Source: Treponema sp. (GTDB taxonomy: Bacteria; Spirochaetota; Spirochaetia; Treponematales; Treponemataceae). Taken from it: a stretch of DNA of 64,000 nucleotides. The stretch is from contig JAFXWC010000033.1 of assembly GCA_017534445.1 (NCBI GenBank), positions 1-64,000 on the forward strand. Direction: 5' to 3'. Below the pieces are notes generated by a model, which saw nothing but the letters and a program-made list of their open reading frames with translations, had not been told where the DNA came from and searched no databases. Positions within the stretch are counted from its first letter, which is position 1. Every line of letters begins with the position of its first letter. Made by a program: the position numbers and the translations under genes. Positions 59,188 through 64,000 of the stretch are shown here, in pieces.

Positions 59188-60237
59188 ATGCGTGTTTTAA
59201 AGTTAAAGAAATCCCGGTACGGTCTTTTGTCCGACGGCACAAAAATTCATCTTTTTACAATTTCCAATGGAAAAATGAGTGTTTCCGTAACAAACTACGG
59301 GGCAATACTTACAAGCATCCTTTTGCCAGCAAAGGGGGGCGGTAACGTGGACGTTCTCCTGGGCTTTTCAACGCTGGACGGATTCATCTATGATGACTGT
59401 AGCTTTGGAGCTACAGTAGGCCGTTTTGCAAATAGAATCGGCGGTGCTTCGTTCACTTTGGACGGGGTAAAGTATGATTTGGACAAGAACGACAACGGCG
59501 AGAACATGCTTCACGGTGGCTTTGACCGCTGGGAAAAGAAAGTTTGGAAGGCAAAGAAGGTAAAGACCGAAAACGGCATAGGCGTTTGCTTTACCCACAT
59601 AAGTCCAGACGGAGAGCAGAAATTCCCCGGAACTGTAAAGGCCTGCGTAACATACACCCTTAATGAAGACAATGCCCTTACAATTGAATACGAGGCAGAA
59701 ACAGACAAGGCAACGCCAATAAATCTTACAAACCATGCATATTTCAACCTAAAGGGTTATGCTGGCGGTTCAATTGAAGACCAGGAACTCCAGATGTTCT
59801 GCAGCAAGTATGTTGAGCCCAGCGACAAGCTTATTCCTACAGGCAGGCTTATAGACGTTGAGGGAACCCCCTACGACTTTAAAAAGCCCCATCTTATCGG
59901 AAAGGACATTGCAAAGACAGGCATGGGCTATGACCACTGCTACTGCATAGACGGTTTTACCCCGGAAAAAAAGCTCAACCTTACCGCAATCGTAAAAGAT
60001 CCGGCTTCGGGAAGAAAAATGGTTGTAAAAACCACAGAACCGGGTGTACAATTGTATACAGCCAATTTCTTGAGCAATGTTCACGGAAAGAACGGTTTTG
60101 TTTACCAGAAGCATGGAGCTTTGTGCCTGGAGGCCGAGGCTTATCCAGATTCTCCTAACAAGAGTGAATTTCCATCATGCATAGTGCGTCCGGGGGAAAC
60201 TTACCGCCAGGTTACGCAGTACGCATTTGAGTTCTAG
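59188..60237 (+). CDS. galM: aldose 1-epimerase (galactose mutarotase)
   Basis: A 349-residue enzyme that interconverts alpha and beta hexoses. Active-site motifs: NYGAIL, GRFANRI, NLTNHAYFNL (catalytic His), and the late Glu in LCLEAEAYPDSPN. ATG59188 is chosen because the upstream in-frame ATG59170 lies before the -10 box. It is separated from other galactose genes; a GHMP kinase of unsure function lies at 18 kb. Confidence 0.92.
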   Translation: MRVLKLKKSRYGLLSDGTKIHLFTISNGKMSVSVTNYGAILTSILLPAKGGGNVDVLLGFSTLDGFIYDDCSFGATVGRFANRIGGASFTLDGVKYDLDKNDNGENMLHGGFDRWEKKVWKAKKVKTENGIGVCFTHISPDGEQKFPGTVKACVTYTLNEDNALTIEYEAETDKATPINLTNHAYFNLKGYAGGSIEDQELQMFCSKYVEPSDKLIPTGRLIDVEGTPYDFKKPHLIGKDIAKTGMGYDHCYCIDGFTPEKKLNLTAIVKDPASGRKMVVKTTEPGVQLYTANFLSNVHGKNGFVYQKHGALCLEAEAYPDSPNKSEFPSCIVRPGETYRQVTQYAFEF

Positions 60238-60239
60238 AA

Positions 60240-60271
60240 AAGGCGGGGCTTCACAGGTTGCCTTGTTTTTT
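60240..60271 (+). terminator. weak terminator after galM
   Basis: AAGGC (60240-60244) and GCCTT (60260-60264) pair across a long loop, then G and six T. The stem is short, so this is only a possible terminator ahead of the V-ATPase operon. Confidence 0.35.
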
Positions 60272-60384
60272 CTGAATTAGTTTTGGATTTTTTCCGCAAT
60301 TCAGTTTTGTCTTGCGGAGATGAAATATACGGCATTGTTTTGCCATGGAAAAAGTTATATTTTAATGAAAATAGAGAGGTCACA

Positions 60385-61149
60385 ATGGACGTCCAGTTAC
60401 AGGAATTGATCGACAAGATCAAAAGAGATGGTGTTGCCACCGCGGAGACTTCTGCGCAGAAGATTGTTACGGAAGCGGAGAATAAAGCCGCTTCAATCAT
60501 CAAGGAAGCAGAGGAAAAGGCTGACGGCATCATTAAAAATGCCAAGGCGGAAACTGAAAGAATGGAAAAAGCCAGCGAAGATGCCATAGAGCAGGCTGGA
60601 CGCAACCTGATTATCTCTTTCCGTGAGGGAATCAACAGGGAAATTTCTGCTTTGGTAACGGCTGAGGCAGAAAAGGCCTTTGACAAGGATTTGCTCAAGA
60701 AACTTATTCCTGAAACAGTCAAGGCTTGGGTTTCTTCAAAATCCGGAGAAAATGATTTGTCCGTCCTTCTTCCTGCAAAGGATTTGAAGGCTTTGGAAAG
60801 CACCGTAAAGACCGCCTTAAAGAGCCAGATTTCAAAAGGACTTGTGGTCAAGGGTGATGACTCTCTGAATTCTGGATTCAGAATCGGAACAAAAGACGGA
60901 AGGGCTTTCTATGACTTTAGCGCTGATGAAGTTGCAGGCCTGTTCAGTTCATACTTGAACCCCCGCACAACCCAGCTTATGATGAATGCCGCAAAGGGAA
61001 TTCCTTCTGAAAGGGTTGAATTTGATTCTTACGAAGAAGAGGAAAAGCCAGCCTCCAAGAGACCGGGAAGACCTGCTTCAAAGACGACTGCCAAAACTGC
61101 TGCTAAAACAACAACAGCAAGAAAGACTGCTGCAAAAGGAAAAAAATAG
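60385..61149 (+). CDS. atpE: V-type ATP synthase subunit E with histone-like tail
   Basis: A 254-residue peripheral stalk protein. A long charged helix (about 20-80) leads to the globular C-terminal domain of subunit E, with GFRIGTKDGRAFYDFSADEV near 170-190. Unusually the last 34 residues (221-254) are Lys/Ala/Thr-rich with a KRPGRPASK AT-hook-like element and repeated AKTAAK units. ATG60385 follows AGAGAGGT; an upstream open frame to 60283 lacks support. Confidence 0.88.
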   Translation: MDVQLQELIDKIKRDGVATAETSAQKIVTEAENKAASIIKEAEEKADGIIKNAKAETERMEKASEDAIEQAGRNLIISFREGINREISALVTAEAEKAFDKDLLKKLIPETVKAWVSSKSGENDLSVLLPAKDLKALESTVKTALKSQISKGLVVKGDDSLNSGFRIGTKDGRAFYDFSADEVAGLFSSYLNPRTTQLMMNAAKGIPSERVEFDSYEEEEKPASKRPGRPASKTTAKTAAKTTTARKTAAKGKK

Positions 61150-61697
61150 TGGAACATTTGTATTATCTGGTAGCCCAGTTGCCGGCATTTTCGGTAAACA
61201 GCGACAGTAATTCCAAACTTCCCATAACGACGGAGTATTTTAAGGATTTGTGCTCCCGCTTTATGTCCAGCGGTGCGGCAAAAGCTGCAAAGAGCCTTTC
61301 CCTTGAGCCTCCAAAAAAAGCTGAGCCAACAGGTTCCGTTTTCCTTGACCAATGGTATTTAAAGGAACGCAACTTGCGCTTTGCTCTTGCCCAAGTGCGC
61401 GCACTTAAGATGAAAAAGGAAGCCAAGGACATTCCTATTTCCAGCGACGGAGAGGTTGTTCAGGCTGCGCGTACGGCAACAGGTATGGACAGTCCGCTTA
61501 GCGCCGAGCAGTATCTTAACGAATACCGTCTTGGCGTTCTGGATAAAATTGCACCACTGGATATTTTTTCTGTTGATGCGGTTTACTGTTACGGACTTAA
61601 GCTCATGCTTGCTGAACGTATGAAGAAGTTTAACAGAGATTTAGGACTCGCTTCTTACCACAAAATTTATGACGAGATTCTTGGAGAAAAGAAATGA
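61149..61697 (+). CDS. DUF2764 V-ATPase-associated protein
   Basis: A 182-residue protein of the DUF2764 family, found between subunits E and A in spirochaetal, chlamydial and Bacteroidetes V-ATPase operons; probably the counterpart of subunit C/d. The start is LYYLVAQLPAF, typical of the family. Start GTG61149 overlaps the atpE stop by one base; its stop overlaps atpA. Confidence 0.88.
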   Translation: MEHLYYLVAQLPAFSVNSDSNSKLPITTEYFKDLCSRFMSSGAAKAAKSLSLEPPKKAEPTGSVFLDQWYLKERNLRFALAQVRALKMKKEAKDIPISSDGEVVQAARTATGMDSPLSAEQYLNEYRLGVLDKIAPLDIFSVDAVYCYGLKLMLAERMKKFNRDLGLASYHKIYDEILGEKK

Positions 61698-63463
61698 CAG
61701 ATACAAAAGGCAAAGTAGTTGCCGTAAACGGAAACATGGTTTCTGTAGAGTTCAACGGTAAGGTATCTCTCAACGAAGTAGGCTACGTCAACGTAGACGG
61801 CAAGCTGCTTAAGGGAGAGGTAATCCGTATCCGCGGAAACACGGCACAGATGCAGATTTATGAAATGACGAACGGTATTTCAACTGACTGTGAAGTTAAA
61901 TTTACCGATGACCTTCTTAGCGTAGAAGTTGGACCTGGTCTTTTGGGACAGGTTTACGACGGTTTGCAGAACCCCCTTCCGCTTCTTGCCAAGCATTCAG
62001 GCTACTTCCTTGAGCGCGGTGTCTATCTTCCTGCTCTTGATGAAAAAAAGGAATGGGACTTTACGCCTATAGCAAAAGAGGGAGATACTGTTCAGGCCGG
62101 AGACATTGTCGGTTCTGTTCCTGAAGGACCTTTTACGCACAAGATTCAGGTTCCATACACATTCCTTGGAACGTACAAGGTAAAGAAGGTTGCAAAGAGC
62201 GGTTCATACAAGATTCACGACACAATCGCAACCCTTACCGATGCAAAGGGCAAGTCCCACGACATCTGCATGAGCTTTAAGTGGCCTGTAAAGAGAGCCG
62301 TTGACTGCTATGCAGAGCGCCTTATGCCTTCTGATTCAATGGTAACAAAAGTTCGCCTTATAGACACCTTCTTCCCGGTTGCAAAGGGTGGTACTTACTG
62401 TATTCCGGGCCCATTCGGTGCCGGTAAGACCGTTCTTCAGCACACGACAAGCCGTAACGCCGACGTAGACATCGTAATCATTGCCGCTTGTGGTGAGCGT
62501 GCTGGTGAAGTTGTAGAAACACTTACCGAATTCCCGGAACTTAAGGACCCAAGAACCGGACGTTCCCTTATGGAGCGTACAATCATCATCTGTAATACGT
62601 CTTCAATGCCTGTTGCTTCCCGCGAAGCTTCGGTTTATACGGGTGTAACCCTTGCTGAATACTACCGCCAGATGGGACTTCATGTTCTTCTTCTTGCAGA
62701 CTCAACATCACGTTGGGCACAGGCTATGCGCGAAATGTCCGGCCGTTTGGAAGAGATTCCTGGCGAAGAGGCATTCCCTGCATACCTTGAGTCAACAATA
62801 GCATCCTTCTATGAACGTGCAGGTATTGTCCGCCTCCGCGACGGTTCAACTGGTTCCGTAACAATCGGTGGTACAGTTTCTCCTGCAGGTGGTAACTTTG
62901 AGGAACCTGTTACACAGGCAACGCTTAAGGTTGTTGGCGCATTCCACGGTTTGAGCCGCGAACGCTCCGATGCTCGCCGCTATCCTTCAATTGACCCTCT
63001 GGATTCATGGTCAAAGTACAAGCCTTCAATGAATTCCGCATGGGTTGAATATGCCCGCAAGCTTTACAAACGCGGTCAGGAAGTCAGCTCCATGATGAAG
63101 GTTGTTGGCGAAGAAGGTACTTCACTTGATGACTTTATCCTCTACCTTAAGAGTGAATTCCTTGATGCAGTCTACATGCAGCAGGATTCATTCGACGAAA
63201 TTGAAGGTGCCTCAAGTCCAGAGCGCCAGAAATATATGTTCGAGAAGATCGTTGGAATCCTTGGTTCTTCTTTTGGTGTAAGCGAAAAAGATGAGACCCG
63301 CTCCCTCTTTGCAAACTTGCAGCAGGCCTTCAAGGACATGAACTACGCAGAATTCAAGAGCGCCAAGTTCAAGGACTATGAAAAGATGATAGACGACCTT
63401 CTTGCTTCAAAGGAAGCTAAAATCAGCGAAGAAGTGAAAGCCCTTCTTAAGGACGGTCAGTAA
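61694..63463 (+). CDS. atpA: V-type ATP synthase catalytic subunit A
   Basis: A 589-residue catalytic subunit. P-loop [11 protein letters not shown] near 236-246, the GER motif [10 protein letters not shown], the long non-homologous insert near 110-180, and [20 protein letters not shown] are all present. It hydrolyses or makes ATP coupled to ion flow. Start overlaps the DUF2764 stop by four bases (ATGA). Confidence 0.97.
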   Translation: MTDTKGKVVAVNGNMVSVEFNGKVSLNEVGYVNVDGKLLKGEVIRIRGNTAQMQIYEMTNGISTDCEVKFTDDLLSVEVGPGLLGQVYDGLQNPLPLLAKHSGYFLERGVYLPALDEKKEWDFTPIAKEGDTVQAGDIVGSVPEGPFTHKIQVPYTFLGTYKVKKVAKSGSYKIHDTIATLTDAKGKSHDICMSFKWPVKRAVDCYAERLMPSDSMVTKVRLIDTFFPVAKGGTYCIPGPFGAGKTVLQHTTSRNADVDIVIIAACGERAGEVVETLTEFPELKDPRTGRSLMERTIIICNTSSMPVASREASVYTGVTLAEYYRQMGLHVLLLADSTSRWAQAMREMSGRLEEIPGEEAFPAYLESTIASFYERAGIVRLRDGSTGSVTIGGTVSPAGGNFEEPVTQATLKVVGAFHGLSRERSDARRYPSIDPLDSWSKYKPSMNSAWVEYARKLYKRGQEVSSMMKVVGEEGTSLDDFILYLKSEFLDAVYMQQDSFDEIEGASSPERQKYMFEKIVGILGSSFGVSEKDETRSLFANLQQAFKDMNYAEFKSAKFKDYEKMIDDLLASKEAKISEEVKALLKDGQ

Positions 63464-64000
63464 TGAACAAAGTATACAGCAAAATAGAAAGCATTAACGG
63501 AAGCGTTATCACGGTTAAGGCAAACGGAGTAAAGCTCAATGAGCTTGCCGAAATCGAAACACGCTTTGGAAAGTCACTTGCCGAGGTAAACAAAATCGAC
63601 GGCGAGAACGTTTCGCTTCAGGTATTTGCGGGTGGACGCGGTGTTGCCACAAACGACAAAATCCGTTTTCTTGGCCACGACATGCGCGTTTCCTTTAGCG
63701 ACAACCTTCTTGGACGCATCTTCAACGGTTCAGCAGAGCCACGCGACCACGGTCCTTCTCTTGCGGAAAACCTTGTTCCAATCGGCGGTCCTTCCGTAAA
63801 CCCTTCAAAGCGTATTCTTGCAAAGCGCATGATGCGTACTAACATTCCAATGATCGACATGTTCAACACACTGGTCGTAAGCCAGAAGATTCCTATCTTC
63901 TCAATCTCCGGTGAACCATACAACCAGCTTCTTGCCCGTATTGCAATGCAGGCAGAGGCAGACGTAATCGTTCTTGGCGGCATGGGTCTTAAATATGACG
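63463..64000 (+). CDS. atpB: V-type ATP synthase subunit B (5' part)
   Basis: The ATG at 63463 overlaps the atpA stop by one base, and the frame stays open to the window edge (179 codons). [18 protein letters not shown] and [20 protein letters not shown], then [18 protein letters not shown], match the non-catalytic B subunit. Cut by the window end. Confidence 0.95.
   Translation, partial: MNKVYSKIESINGSVITVKANGVKLNELAEIETRFGKSLAEVNKIDGENVSLQVFAGGRGVATNDKIRFLGHDMRVSFSDNLLGRIFNGSAEPRDHGPSLAENLVPIGGPSVNPSKRILAKRMMRTNIPMIDMFNTLVVSQKIPIFSISGEPYNQLLARIAMQAEADVIVLGGMGLKYD

Noticed and set aside
1-64000. CRISPR arrays, tRNA/rRNA genes, insertion sequences, prophage
   Set aside because: No regularly spaced repeats, cloverleaf-like gaps, transposase, integrase or phage structural genes were seen; gaps between genes are too short for most of these.

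Overview
The window looks like a chromosomal segment of a treponeme (Spirochaetes), probably a free-living or host-associated species rather than T. pallidum itself. The evidence is a spirochaete-type motility operon (flbD-motA-motB-fliL-fliM-fliY-fliO-fliP-fliQ-fliR-flhB-flhA-flhF-flhG, then a FliA-type sigma factor and a FapA/DUF342 protein), a V-type (not F-type) ATPase operon containing a DUF2764 gene, a TIGR03546/TIGR03545 pair, and several unknowns of spirochaetal character. Coding density is high, most genes overlap or nearly abut, and no rRNA, tRNA, CRISPR array or insertion sequence was found. Layout. 1-11.3 kb (+ strand): tail of an unknown gene, a patatin-like hydrolase fused to a YunG-like domain, the TIGR03546/TIGR03545 pair, yebC, ruvC, two unknown ORFs, a JAMM-domain/DinG helicase fusion, a small unknown protein and an S66 carboxypeptidase. 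11.3-18.2 kb (- strand): an anaerobic ribonucleotide reductase operon nrdR-nrdD-(glycyl-radical/glutaredoxin protein)-nrdG, then bioY and lnt. 18.3-23.1 kb (+): divergent GHMP kinase, surE, TPR and NHL/VWA-like proteins. 23.1-26.3 kb (-): dinB and a polytopic unknown. 26.4-31.2 kb (+): unknown, lipoprotein, trmB, ligA. 31.2-36.5 kb (-): M23 peptidase, recJ, pyrimidine-nucleoside phosphorylase, recO. 36.6-39.1 kb (+): TPM-domain protein, rpoZ, miaA. 39.0-41.1 kb (-): two-component system. 41.4-59.2 kb (+): motility operon and trailing genes. 59.2-64 kb (+): galM and the V-ATPase operon (E, DUF2764, A, start of B). How the genes work together. The motility block encodes stator, C-ring, export gate, and the FlhF/FlhG and sigma regulators of flagellar number and expression. 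The nrd block forms a complete oxygen-free dNTP supply system with its own repressor and activase. ruvC, recJ, recO, dinB, ligA and the DinG-like helicase are a scattered set of DNA repair genes. The strongest unusual signals are four. First, the class III ribonucleotide reductase appears to be split: the large subunit ends just after its zinc site, and the glycyl-radical loop lies on a separate protein fused to a CPNC redoxin domain. Second, six genes without Shine-Dalgarno sites have the A of their ATG 7-8 nt after a sigma70 -10 box, which predicts leaderless mRNAs. Third, a GC-rich dispersed repeat of about 75-130 bp occurs four times, once read in frame at the 5' end of a lipoprotein ORF. 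Fourth, several proteins have uncommon fusions or tails: JAMM-DinG, patatin-YunG, and histone H1-like tails on Lnt and V-ATPase subunit E.
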